A DNA stretch of 55,258 bases, from positions 1-55,258 of the forward strand of contig NZ_JBEZFP010000048.1 in NCBI RefSeq assembly GCF_040649515.1. Reading direction: 5' to 3'. A program made the translations under genes and the position numbers. Positions 45,180 through 53,348 of this stretch are shown here, one piece after another. The notes under the pieces were generated by a model. The model searched no databases. It was not told where the DNA came from and was given only the letters and a program-made list of their open reading frames with translations. This DNA is from Yinghuangia elevatio (GTDB lineage Bacteria > Actinomycetota > Actinomycetes > Streptomycetales > Streptomycetaceae). The first letter of the stretch is position 1; each line of letters starts with the position of its first letter.

Positions 45180-46340
45180 GTGGTGTGGCTGGTGGTGAGC
45201 GCGGTCCTGTTGGCCGTCGCGGTCTGGTACGCAAGATCCGTCCTGCGCGCGGGCCGCGCCCGCGGCAACGCGCCCGATGCCCAGGACGCACTGGACCTGC
45301 ACCGTCTGGCCTTCCTGGCCGGCGGACCCGCACGGGTCGCGGACGTGGCGGTGCTGACCGCATGGGCCCGCAGCGCGGTCACCATCACGCCGGACGGCCG
45401 CGTGGCCCCGGGCCCGGCAGTCTCGGGCACCGCACCAGGCGCACCGCCGAGCGCAGTGCCCGATGCGACCCCGAGAGGGGCTGCCGCGCCGTCCGCCGCC
45501 TTCGACGCGGCCGTCGGCAGCGCGGTGGGAGGGGCGGGCGGCACCGCGACCGTCGCCGGCGTCCGGCTCGCCGTCGCCGACGCCCCGGCCGTACGCACGC
45601 TGCGCGACCCGCTGTTCGGTATGGGTCTGCTCAACCCGCCTGCGCGAACCGCCAGCTTGCGGACTGTTCGCATCGTGCTGTCGCTCATCCCGCTGGTCGC
45701 AATCGCGGGCCTGTTCGCCGAGCCGCTGTCCGGCTCGCCCTCCGACGACACGGCGCTGTGGTCGGCCAACCTCGGGGCCGTGCTCATCGTCACCGGCGCG
45801 TGCTGCGCGCTGCTGTTCTTCCTGTTCACGCGCTACAACAACCTCCGCGCGCCGCTCAACGACTCGTCGCTGTTCCACCTGTGGAACCTGGTGCGCGACC
45901 CGGCGACCGTCCAGCGCCTGGGCGACGCCGTGCCGGGCGGCCACGGCCTGGGCGAGGTCGCGTTGTTCGGGCACGACCGCATCGCGGACGCGGCGCTGCG
46001 CGAGGTCTTCCGCCAGGCGGCGCGGGTCACCGCGGGACGCGTCACCAGCGACGGCTGGACGGAACAGCAGTGGCAGGCGGCCGCGGACGCGCGCGGACCG
46101 CTGGGCGGACCGACGTACGCCGACGCCTACAGCGCGCACCACGCGCCGGGGACGGCGCCCGGACCGGTGGGCGGCGCGGCGGGCGCGCCGATGGGCGGAT
46201 CGCCCGCCGACCCCTTCCGCGCACCCGCGCCCGGTGCTGCTCCCCAGCAGCCGTACGCCGGGCCGAGCCCGTACGGCGGAGGCGCCGCCGCCTACCCGCC
46301 CGAGCAGCGCCCGCCGTGGGAGTCGCACCCGAACGCCTGA
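45180..46340 (+). CDS. TIGR04222-like membrane protein
   Basis: About 386 residues from GTG 45180 (GTG 45183 equally possible), with GAGGGGG upstream. An N-terminal helix VVWLVVSAVLLAVAVWYARSVL is followed by LHRLAFLAGGPARVADVAVLTAWARSAVTITPDGRV. The centre has RTVRIVLSLIPLVAIAGLFAEPLS and LGAVLIVTGACCALLFFLFTRYN as two more helices. GHGLGEVALFGHDRIADAALREVFRQAA and a Gly/Pro-rich C-terminal tail (about 300-386) end it. The helix order and GGP motif match TIGR04222 proteins of actinobacteria, whose role is unknown; assignment by memory only. Confidence 0.75.
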   Translation: MVWLVVSAVLLAVAVWYARSVLRAGRARGNAPDAQDALDLHRLAFLAGGPARVADVAVLTAWARSAVTITPDGRVAPGPAVSGTAPGAPPSAVPDATPRGAAAPSAAFDAAVGSAVGGAGGTATVAGVRLAVADAPAVRTLRDPLFGMGLLNPPARTASLRTVRIVLSLIPLVAIAGLFAEPLSGSPSDDTALWSANLGAVLIVTGACCALLFFLFTRYNNLRAPLNDSSLFHLWNLVRDPATVQRLGDAVPGGHGLGEVALFGHDRIADAALREVFRQAARVTAGRVTSDGWTEQQWQAAADARGPLGGPTYADAYSAHHAPGTAPGPVGGAAGAPMGGSPADPFRAPAPGAAPQQPYAGPSPYGGGAAAYPPEQRPPWESHPNA

Positions 46341-46382
46341 CCGGTCACCCGCAGGGGGCCCGGCGGGCGCCGAGCGGTCTCG

Positions 46383-47000
46383 TCAGCGCGCCGCGGCCTG
46401 GAAGGCGTCCAGCCACGCCGGGAACGCGGTGAGGTCGTCGAGCACCGCGTCGGCTCCCGCCGCGCGCAGGTCGACCGCGGCGATCGGCCCGGTGGCCACG
46501 GCCACCGACGTCGCCCCGGCCGCGCGGGCGCCGGCGACGTCGCCGAGGTGGTCGCCGACGTACACCGACGCGCCGTGCTCTCGCAGGGCAATCGCCTTGC
46601 CGTCGCTCCACAGGCCGCCGACCACCTTGTCGACGGCCAGGTCCAGGTGCCGGATGTGCACCTCGGCGTTGCCGAGCGCCTTGGCGGTGACGACGATGGC
46701 CTGGCCTCCGTGCCGGTGCACCGCGGCGATGGCCTCGCGCGCGCCGGGCAGCAGGACCGTCCCCGGGAGCGCGAGTTCGGGGTAGATCTCGCGGTAGCGC
46801 GCGGCCACCGGAACCACCTGCTCGGCGGGGAACCACTCCGCGATCTCGTGCTCGAGCGGTGGCCCCAGTCGCGACACCACGAGTTCGACGTCGACCGGTA
46901 CGCCGGTCTCCTCCGCCAGGACCTGCCACGCCGCACCGATTCCGGCGCGCCCGTCGATCAGCGTCATGTCCAGGTCGAAGCCCACCACCAGGTTGCCCAT
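46383..47000 (-). CDS. HAD-superfamily phosphatase
   Basis: A 205-residue hydrolase. Motif I VVGFDLDMTLIDGRAG (nucleophile Asp near 10; DMT replaces the usual DGT), cap about 15-80 with RLGPPLEHEI, motif II AIVVTAKALGN, Lys in GLWSDGKAIAL, motif IV VYVGDHLGDVAGARAAGA. Start MGNLVVGFD at 47000. Resembles subfamily IA phosphoglycolate phosphatase-like enzymes. It is divergent from the squalene/phytoene synthase gene. Confidence 0.9.
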   Translation of the reverse strand: MGNLVVGFDLDMTLIDGRAGIGAAWQVLAEETGVPVDVELVVSRLGPPLEHEIAEWFPAEQVVPVAARYREIYPELALPGTVLLPGAREAIAAVHRHGGQAIVVTAKALGNAEVHIRHLDLAVDKVVGGLWSDGKAIALREHGASVYVGDHLGDVAGARAAGATSVAVATGPIAAVDLRAAGADAVLDDLTAFPAWLDAFQAAAR

Positions 47001-47206
47001 GCCCCGCACCCTACGCGCGCGCCCGGCACATCCGCCGCGCGGCTCTCCCTGGGGCACCGCGCCGACCACGCCCGGCACCCGCGCTGCCCGACCGACCGAT
47101 TGGTCGTGTGTCCGTGACCTGCGAATACCGGGTTCGTTGGGCAGTGCCGGCGAACCATCCTGTTGCCGTTCGGGTGTCCGGGGACACGTCCACGGGAGGC
47201 GAAGGC

Positions 47207-48145
47207 GTGCGATCGTGGGGCAGTTGTCTCGACACCGCGCTGATCGACGGTCAGGGCCTGCGGGCCGACTACCGCGCGGCGGCGCGGTTCCTGCGCCGCC
47301 GCGAACCGGCGTTGTTCGCCGCCGTCCGCTTCCTCGCGCCGCCGGAGTTCCAGCCACACGTCTGCGCGGGCTACGCGTTCGCGGGCTTCACCGACGACCT
47401 CTGCGACTGGGGAACCGTGGAAAGCCGGGTGCGCCGGCTCGACGACTGGACGGAACGCGCACGTGCGGCCATGGGCGGCGGCACCGCCGACCACCCGTTG
47501 ATGCGCGCCTACTTGAACTCGTGTGAGACTCGCGGGCTGCCGTGGCGCTGGGTCGAGGAGTACCTCACCGGCGCCCGCGTGGACCTCGACTTCTCGGAGT
47601 TCGCGACGGAAGCCGACTACCAGCGTTACATCGACCAGTTGTCCTGGCCGTTCGCCATGGCCACGGCCGGGCTGGTCCATCCCGGTGGAGGCGGCGACCA
47701 GTGGGCGGAGTGCTGCCGGTGGCTGGCCGACGGCTGCCAGCGCAGCGACTTCCTCATGGACCTCGCCGAGGACATGCGCGGAGGTCGCCTCTATCTCCCG
47801 CTGGACGCGCTGGCCAGGCACGGAGTGTCCCGCGCCGACCTCGCGGAAGGCCGGGACACACCGGGCGTCCGGGCGCTGCTGGCCGAGGTGGTCGGGCAGG
47901 CGCGTACGGCGCTGGGCGCGGCCGACGGGTTCGTGACCGGCGCCCCCGAGGCGCATTTTCCGCTGCACCGCTTCGCGGTGGAGTTGTACCGCCAGCGGCT
48001 TGCCGGAGTGGCAGCGCTCGGGCCGTCGTTGGCGCGGCGGGCGTACCGCGACGACCCGTGGGCCTGCTGGCGCCTGCTGCGTCAGGTCCGGTGCCCGGAC
48101 TCGTCGGTGCGGGCCGGCTCCCCGGCGGACGGCCTCCCGGGCTGA
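47207..48145 (+). CDS. Squalene/phytoene synthase family enzyme
   Basis: A 312-residue prenyl-prenyl transferase that joins two isoprenyl diphosphates head to head. The two Asp-rich Mg2+ motifs are TDDLCDWG (Asp63/64/67) and DLAEDMRGGRLYLP (Asp185/189). Further features are YCRWL-like ECCRWLADGCQRSDFLMD and RFLRRREPALFAAVRFLAPP. GTG start at 47207 with GGGAGG upstream. Its 3' end overlaps by 64 bp the 3' end of a convergent polyprenyl synthase gene. Product (phytoene, squalene or another) is not determinable; no desaturase or cyclase gene is in the window. Confidence 0.9.
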   Translation: MRSWGSCLDTALIDGQGLRADYRAAARFLRRREPALFAAVRFLAPPEFQPHVCAGYAFAGFTDDLCDWGTVESRVRRLDDWTERARAAMGGGTADHPLMRAYLNSCETRGLPWRWVEEYLTGARVDLDFSEFATEADYQRYIDQLSWPFAMATAGLVHPGGGGDQWAECCRWLADGCQRSDFLMDLAEDMRGGRLYLPLDALARHGVSRADLAEGRDTPGVRALLAEVVGQARTALGAADGFVTGAPEAHFPLHRFAVELYRQRLAGVAALGPSLARRAYRDDPWACWRLLRQVRCPDSSVRAGSPADGLPG

Positions 48146-49245
48146 GGCAGCGCGTGCGCGCGGGTCAGCCCTTCGAGCGCGCGTACGTGCGGCCCTGGCG
48201 GCAGGTCGGCGAGCGCCGCCCGGGCGAGGGCCGCGTGCTGTTCGGCGATGTCGCGCGTCCGGGCCGCGGCTCCGCATCGCCGTACCAGGTCCCGGAGTTC
48301 GCGGTGGGCGTCGCGCCGGTCAGGGCTTTCGGCCGCGGTGTCCGAGGTGGACCGCGCGCCTGTCGCGACGCCGCCCTCGACAGACCTGGCGCCCGTTCCC
48401 TCGTCGTCGGCTTCGCCCGCGAACAGGCGGCGGATCGCCTGCCGGTCGCACGCGTCGGCCATGTCCAGTGCCAGCAACACCGGCAGCGTGGGGCGGCGGT
48501 TGCGCAGATCGCTTTCGCGGGGCTTCCCGGCGTGGCCGTCGGCGTCGGCATACGGCAGCAGGTCGTCGCGGATCTGGAAGGCGAGGCCGAGGTGTTCGCC
48601 GTACGCCGCCATGCTCGCCTGCGCGTCGGCGGGCGCGTCCGCGAGGGCGGCGCCCACCTGGCAGGCGGCGGCGAGAAGTGCGGCGGTCTTGCGACCGGCC
48701 ATCGCGAGATAGGCGGCCGCACCGCTGTCCATGTCGCCGGCGAGGTCGAGTTCGGCGGACGCGCCACGGCACGCCTCGGCTCCGGCCCGTGCCTGGATGG
48801 CGAGCGCCTGGCGGATCTGGCGGTCTCCGACGCCCCGCTCCGCGCAGTCGGCGAGCGCGGCGAACCATGTGAAGTACAAGGCGGATCCGGCCAGGATCGC
48901 CTGGCGGGGTCCGTGCAGCGCCTGCACGGTCGGCTTGCCGCGGCGTACCAGGTCGCCGTCCAGGATGTCGTCGTGGACGAGGCTTCCGACGTGCGCGCAT
49001 TCCAACCCGGCGGCCGCGGGCAGGACTTGGTGCAGGTCGGCGCCGAAGGCGAGTGCGCTGTGGCACACGAGAAGCGGGCGCAGCAGCTTGCCCGGCGTCT
49101 GCAGGGCGTACCGCGCGATGTCGTCGAGGCCGTTCGTGCCGCGGGGGAAGCGGGCCGCGATCTCCGCGGCGACCGCCTCGCGAACGGCGTCCGTGCCGGG
49201 CGGACGGGTCTCGGCACGCGGGTCGGCCGTCAGTTGCTGGATCAC
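48082..49245 (-). CDS. Polyprenyl diphosphate synthase (trans-type), variant second Asp motif
   Basis: A 387-residue prenyltransferase from GTG 49245. First Asp motif HDDILDGDLVRRGKPT (Asp92/93/96). The second motif reads FQIRDDLLPYADADGHAGKP, with Pro231 where the last Asp of DDxxD is usual. KTAALLAAACQVGAAL precedes it. A hydrophilic insert (about 275-320, rich in Glu/Gly/Ser) separates the catalytic core from the C-terminal helices. Chain length cannot be read with confidence. It probably supplies substrate to the converging squalene/phytoene synthase. Confidence 0.88.
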   Translation of the reverse strand: MIQQLTADPRAETRPPGTDAVREAVAAEIAARFPRGTNGLDDIARYALQTPGKLLRPLLVCHSALAFGADLHQVLPAAAGLECAHVGSLVHDDILDGDLVRRGKPTVQALHGPRQAILAGSALYFTWFAALADCAERGVGDRQIRQALAIQARAGAEACRGASAELDLAGDMDSGAAAYLAMAGRKTAALLAAACQVGAALADAPADAQASMAAYGEHLGLAFQIRDDLLPYADADGHAGKPRESDLRNRRPTLPVLLALDMADACDRQAIRRLFAGEADDEGTGARSVEGGVATGARSTSDTAAESPDRRDAHRELRDLVRRCGAAARTRDIAEQHAALARAALADLPPGPHVRALEGLTRAHALPQPGRPSAGEPARTDESGHRT

Positions 49246-49571
49246 CGGAATCCCTCACCCTCGCGCGGGGCGCCGCCGCGCTCCGGGCACCGGCACGGCT
49301 CACGAGCGCGTCATGCCCACCCCACCGTCACCTTGAGCATCACAAGAATCACCGACAGTAGCATCGGAGGCCGAGCCTCGCGCCCGCCAACCGACGAACA
49401 CGTTGGTCCTGCCGGGCCTCGGAACCGGCGACCGCAAAATCGGCAGAATCAGCAGAATCAGCAGAACGGACGAAACAACAGCACCAGCGGCAGGCCGACA
49501 TACGACAGCGGAGGAGGGGGCGGCCCCGGGCCGCCCCCTCCTCTTTTGTGCTTACCGTGCGAGCCGCCGCG
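49246..49571. other. Intergenic region: low-G+C patch, tandem repeat and terminator
   Basis: 326 bp without a gene. It contains three tandem copies of a 9-nt unit AATCRGCAG (49438-49464) inside an unusually A-rich patch (about 49430-49500), then the terminator of the DHA2 exporter gene. Promoter elements for the polyprenyl synthase are expected near 49300-49350 but are not clear. Confidence 0.5.
49511..49547. terminator. Strong hairpin terminator
   Basis: Perfect 15-16 bp stem, GAGGAGGGGGCGGCC (49511-49525) with its complement ending at 49543, tight loop, then TTTT on the plus strand. It is about 30 nt past the stop codon of the minus-strand exporter gene. Confidence 0.85.
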
Positions 49572-51383
49572 TCAGTGCAGCGTGCCGCCGGTCGCGGGGG
49601 TGCGTCCGGCGCGCATGACGAACGCCAGGACGACGCTCACCAGGCCGGCCGCGGCCATCGCCCAGAAGACGAGCGTCCAGCCTTCGTCGGTGTAGACCTG
49701 GGTGACGTCGACGGTTGTCGGCGGTCCTCCGGTCTGCGAGGGCGCGATGACCTGGTAGGGGTGTGCGGACACGATCGCGGTGAGGATCGCGGTGCCGACC
49801 GCGCTGCCGAAGGACTGCGTGAGCCCGAGCATGCTGGCCCCGATGCCCTGCTGCTCCTGCGGCACCGCCTCGACGATGAGGTTGTTCGCGGCGCCGTAGT
49901 ACATGCCGAAGGCGATGCCGAACACGATGCTGATCAGCAGCAGTTGCACCCAGGTGCCGTGCCAGAGCGCGTACATGACCATGGTCGCCGTCATCAGGAT
50001 CATCGCCCAGAGGTACGGCTCCCGCAGCCCGCGGCGCTTGCCCCACTCACCCGCGGCCGGTCCGGTGAACATGCCCGGGATCGCCTGCCACGCGGTGATG
50101 TGCACCGCCAGCGCCATGAGGCTGAACCCGAGTGCGTACGCCAGGTCGCCGTCGAACACGAGGACTTGCCGCAGTGCGTCGGCCGAGACCCCCGACTGGG
50201 CGGCGAAGCCCTGGACGACGCCGTTGTCGACGACCTCCTTGTCGATCTGCGCCATGTACGCGACGGCGTACGCCTGCACGCCGATGATCATGTTGGAGAA
50301 CAGGCCGATCGCGAGCACGATCGACACGCGCGGCGTGCGCAGCAGCTTCGGGTCCATGATCGGCTCGGGGGCGCGCAGTTCCCACCAGTAGAACAGCACC
50401 AGCAGCGCGACGCCGCCGATCAGGTAGATGTACGCGGTGAACTCGCCCCAGCCCCACTGCTGCCCGTTGGACAGGTAGACCAGCGCCAGCGCCGCGCCGG
50501 CCCCGACCAGGACCGATCCCAACCAGTCGAGGTTCTGCTTGACCTTGAGCTTGGTCTCCGGGACGACGATCCAGAAGATCGGGATCAGGACCAGGATGTA
50601 GATCGTCAGGAACCAGAAGATCGAGCGCCAGCTCCAGTGGTCGGTGAGCCAGCCGGTCAGGAACGGCGACGCGAGGGCCGAGACGCCGAAGCCGGTGGCG
50701 ATGACGCCGATGGCGAGCGGCACGTACTTGCGCGGCATGAGGTCGCGGATGAGCCCGGCCGCGATGGCGGCCATGGCGAACGCGGTCGCCTGGAGGCCGC
50801 GGCCGATCAGGAAGACCGCCCAGCTCTCGGTCAGCGCGCAGATCAGCGATCCGGCGAGGAAGGCGATGCTGCTGGCCATCAGCACGAGCTTCTTGCCCAC
50901 GAGGTCCGCGAGCTTGCCGAGGATGGGCGTCGTGGCACCGCCGACGAGGCCCAGGATGATGATCATCCAGCTGACGTTGTCGCCGGCCGTGGGGAAGTCC
51001 TGGCCGACCTTTTGCACCGCGGTGGAGACCATCGAGTACTGCAGCGGCACGACCTCGGAGAACAGCACGATGACCGCGAGCACGCTGAAGACGCGGGCTT
51101 TCGAGGCACCTTCGAGGCGTCCGGTGACGTCGTCCCCGGACGCGGGGTCTCCGGAGGACGGACCGTCCGCCACCGCCGTCTTCGCGGGCGGTCCGGAGGG
51201 CGGCTCGGCGGCCGAACCGGAAGCGGCGGCGGCCGCGTCGGGCTTCTCGGCCGACGCCTCCTGCGGAGTTTCCTGCCGGGGCTCCCCGGAGCTCGCCGCC
51301 GGGTTCTCCCCGGGCTTCTCGACCGGGTTCTCACCTGGGCTCTCGCCTGGCGTCTCAGTCGGCTTCTCGCTGTTGTCGGACAC
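49572..51383 (-). CDS. MFS exporter, DHA2 (14-helix) drug-efflux type
   Basis: A 603-residue protein. Start GTG 51383 has GGGGAGGAAAC upstream. The first 100 residues are a hydrophilic Pro-Glu-Gly-Lys tail with degenerate repeats (ETPGESPGENPVEKPGENP). Fourteen helices follow from about residue 105, with SMVSTAVQKVGQDFPTAGDNVSWMI in helix 1-2, LGKLADLVGKKLVLM as signature A, and GVSALASPFLTGWLTDHWSWRSIFW as antiporter motif C. Proton-driven efflux of drugs or lipids is likely. Upstream region holds several palindromes. Confidence 0.92.
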   Translation of the reverse strand: MSDNSEKPTETPGESPGENPVEKPGENPAASSGEPRQETPQEASAEKPDAAAAASGSAAEPPSGPPAKTAVADGPSSGDPASGDDVTGRLEGASKARVFSVLAVIVLFSEVVPLQYSMVSTAVQKVGQDFPTAGDNVSWMIIILGLVGGATTPILGKLADLVGKKLVLMASSIAFLAGSLICALTESWAVFLIGRGLQATAFAMAAIAAGLIRDLMPRKYVPLAIGVIATGFGVSALASPFLTGWLTDHWSWRSIFWFLTIYILVLIPIFWIVVPETKLKVKQNLDWLGSVLVGAGAALALVYLSNGQQWGWGEFTAYIYLIGGVALLVLFYWWELRAPEPIMDPKLLRTPRVSIVLAIGLFSNMIIGVQAYAVAYMAQIDKEVVDNGVVQGFAAQSGVSADALRQVLVFDGDLAYALGFSLMALAVHITAWQAIPGMFTGPAAGEWGKRRGLREPYLWAMILMTATMVMYALWHGTWVQLLLISIVFGIAFGMYYGAANNLIVEAVPQEQQGIGASMLGLTQSFGSAVGTAILTAIVSAHPYQVIAPSQTGGPPTTVDVTQVYTDEGWTLVFWAMAAAGLVSVVLAFVMRAGRTPATGGTLH

Positions 51384-51786
51384 GCGTTTCCTCCCCGAGC
51401 GGGCTATGGCTGTACGGGTGGGCATGGCGAAGCAGACCGAGGGGACGACACGGTCTCGGGACGGAACCTGATCATCCGGTTCCGCAACGGGAGGCTTGTG
51501 TAACAGCAGCGCCGCACGATGTGAAGAGTGCCCCGTGAGTCGCCAAAGCGACCGAACCGGCGGTTGGGGCACGGCGATTGACCGGCGCGACGATTCGCCG
51601 GAAGCCGTCCGTCGCCGCGGGTCGAGGTGAAACCTGTTTCGCTTTTGACCGGACCCGCTCGGTCTTGGATCGGCCCGGTTCCGTGTCGACAGGGGGAAGG
51701 TCGCGGACCAGTCGGGACATGCCGAAACGACCCGGCAGAACTGGAACGCGTTCCAGTAAGCCGGGCCGCACTCGGGCCGTCGGGCG
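51384..51786. other. Intergenic region with three palindromic operator candidates
   Basis: 403 bp without a gene, upstream of the DHA2 exporter. Elements: CGGAACC/GGTTCCG inverted repeat (51462-51468 and 51478-51484); GAAACCTGTTTC (51629-51640); and the perfect 18-bp palindrome ACTGGAACGCGTTCCAGT (51740-51757). The last is 30 bp from the 3' end of the membrane-protein gene. Confidence 0.6.
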
Positions 51787-53001
51787 TTACAGGCGCGGCT
51801 TGTCGAAGAAGTCGCCCGAGGTCACGTACTCGTAGAAGTCGCTGATGCCGCGACCGGTCAGCGAACGCGGTTCGAAGCCGTCGAAGTACGTCAGCGGCAC
51901 GTGCACGGTCAGCAGCAGCGCCACCACGACGACCCCGAACTGCACGGACTTCAATCCGACCTGGTAATCGCCGAACCAGAACCAGAGGATGACGAAGAAG
52001 TTGACGATCAGCAGGAAGGCCCAGCGCTCGCGGTCCCATCCCGCAAACGTCGCCATGGCCGGGGCGAGCGCGGCGAGCACCGACATGACCAGCAGCTTCG
52101 CCGGGCGGTCGCCCGCCCGCGCGAACAGGAGCAGCGCGACGCCGATCAAGACGATCAGCGGCAGCAGATAGAGGAAGACCTCTTTCTGCGAGTACATCTT
52201 CCAACTGTCCTCCTGCGTGCGCGAGAACAGTTCGAGCGCGTCCGGGCGTACCGGGAAGTGCGCCTCTTCCAGCTTGCGCTGGAGCGCAAGGGAGGTACCG
52301 GACGAGGTGGGCTTCGCGGTCAGGATGAGCAGCCCCGTGGCACACGCCGGGACCGCGGCCACGATCGTGCGGGACAGCGGCAGCACGCGCAGGCACGCGA
52401 CGAAGAACAGCGGCAGCACGGTCAGCGCGGTGATCTCGTGCACGCACATCGCCAGGACCATCGTCAGCGACGCGGGGATCCACCAGCCCCTGCCCAGCAT
52501 CCACAGCGCGCCGAACAGCAGCAGGTACAGGACCTGGTCGAAGTAGCCGACCTCGTGGAACAGGTAGCCGCCGGTCGGCAGCAGGAAGAACGCCAGGATC
52601 AGGAAGCGACGTGCCGGCAGCCGCGTCACGACGGCCTGGTACACCAGCACCGCCAGCAGGCCGGCGAGGATCAGGAACGAAAGCAGCGCGTACATGCGGT
52701 AGTGGTAGCCGGCCGCGTCCGCGATCGGGTCCATCAGCGTGCCGACCAGGAACCGGCGGTGGAAGCCGTCCTGGAACGAGACCGACTGCAACGTCGCCGA
52801 CCAGGCGTTGGGCATCCGTATGCCGGTGTACGCCGCGACCAGCACGCACGCGAGCGCGGCCGCCGTCATCGCCCAGATGTGCCGCCGTCCAAGTGGTCCC
52901 TCCGCCTCCGCGGGCGGCGCCCCGTCCGGCCCGCCGGACCGGGTGGCCGTCGTCTCGTCGTCGCTCGTTGCCGAGCGGGTTCGGCGAAGCACCAGGGACA
53001 C
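51787..53001 (-). CDS. Polytopic membrane protein, function unknown
   Basis: About 404 residues from GTG 53001, with GAGGT about 8 nt upstream. After a hydrophilic tail of about 40 residues come roughly 9-10 helices (for example WAMTAAALACVLVAAYTGI, FLILAFFLLPTGGYLFHEVGYFDQVLYLLLFGALW). The FHEVGYFDQV loop and ACVHEITALTVLPLFF carry conserved-looking acidic and His residues. A hydrophilic outer loop (about 230-275) precedes the last helices. The layout resembles EpsG/GT-C-type sugar-polymer membrane proteins, but I cannot assign a family. Confidence 0.75.
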   Translation of the reverse strand: MSLVLRRTRSATSDDETTATRSGGPDGAPPAEAEGPLGRRHIWAMTAAALACVLVAAYTGIRMPNAWSATLQSVSFQDGFHRRFLVGTLMDPIADAAGYHYRMYALLSFLILAGLLAVLVYQAVVTRLPARRFLILAFFLLPTGGYLFHEVGYFDQVLYLLLFGALWMLGRGWWIPASLTMVLAMCVHEITALTVLPLFFVACLRVLPLSRTIVAAVPACATGLLILTAKPTSSGTSLALQRKLEEAHFPVRPDALELFSRTQEDSWKMYSQKEVFLYLLPLIVLIGVALLLFARAGDRPAKLLVMSVLAALAPAMATFAGWDRERWAFLLIVNFFVILWFWFGDYQVGLKSVQFGVVVVALLLTVHVPLTYFDGFEPRSLTGRGISDFYEYVTSGDFFDKPRL

Positions 53002-53348
53002 GAATTGACCTCGAATCAGGCGACCTGTCGGGGAGCGAGCGCATGTGCGTCCAGCCCCCGGCACAATAACGTCCCCGCAGCTCGGCGCGATGTTGCGCGG
53101 CCGCACAGCGAACGCCCCGGTTCGCCGGATGGACGCGGCACACAACTCTATCCGCTGATCACGGACCGGGCGGACGCCGCGGGGCGCACGGGCGCGTGGC
53201 GGCGCGCCCGTTGGGAGGCAGGCGCGCAAGGGAGGACCGGAATGCGTACGCCCATCTGGGTGGGAGCACGTGCGCCCCGGCGCGGTACGACGCACGATGG
53301 ACTCCGGGCGCCCGTCCCCAAGTCGGTCGCGCCCGGGGAAGGACGCCT

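Noticed and set aside
47207..49245. Carotenoid cluster
   Set aside because: Only the synthase and chain elongation genes are present; no desaturase, cyclase or light regulator gene is adjacent.
49403..49618. Short plus-strand frame through the A-rich patch (QNQQNQQN-like residues)
   Set aside because: Driven by the 9-nt repeat, crosses the terminator hairpin, and has no ribosome site.
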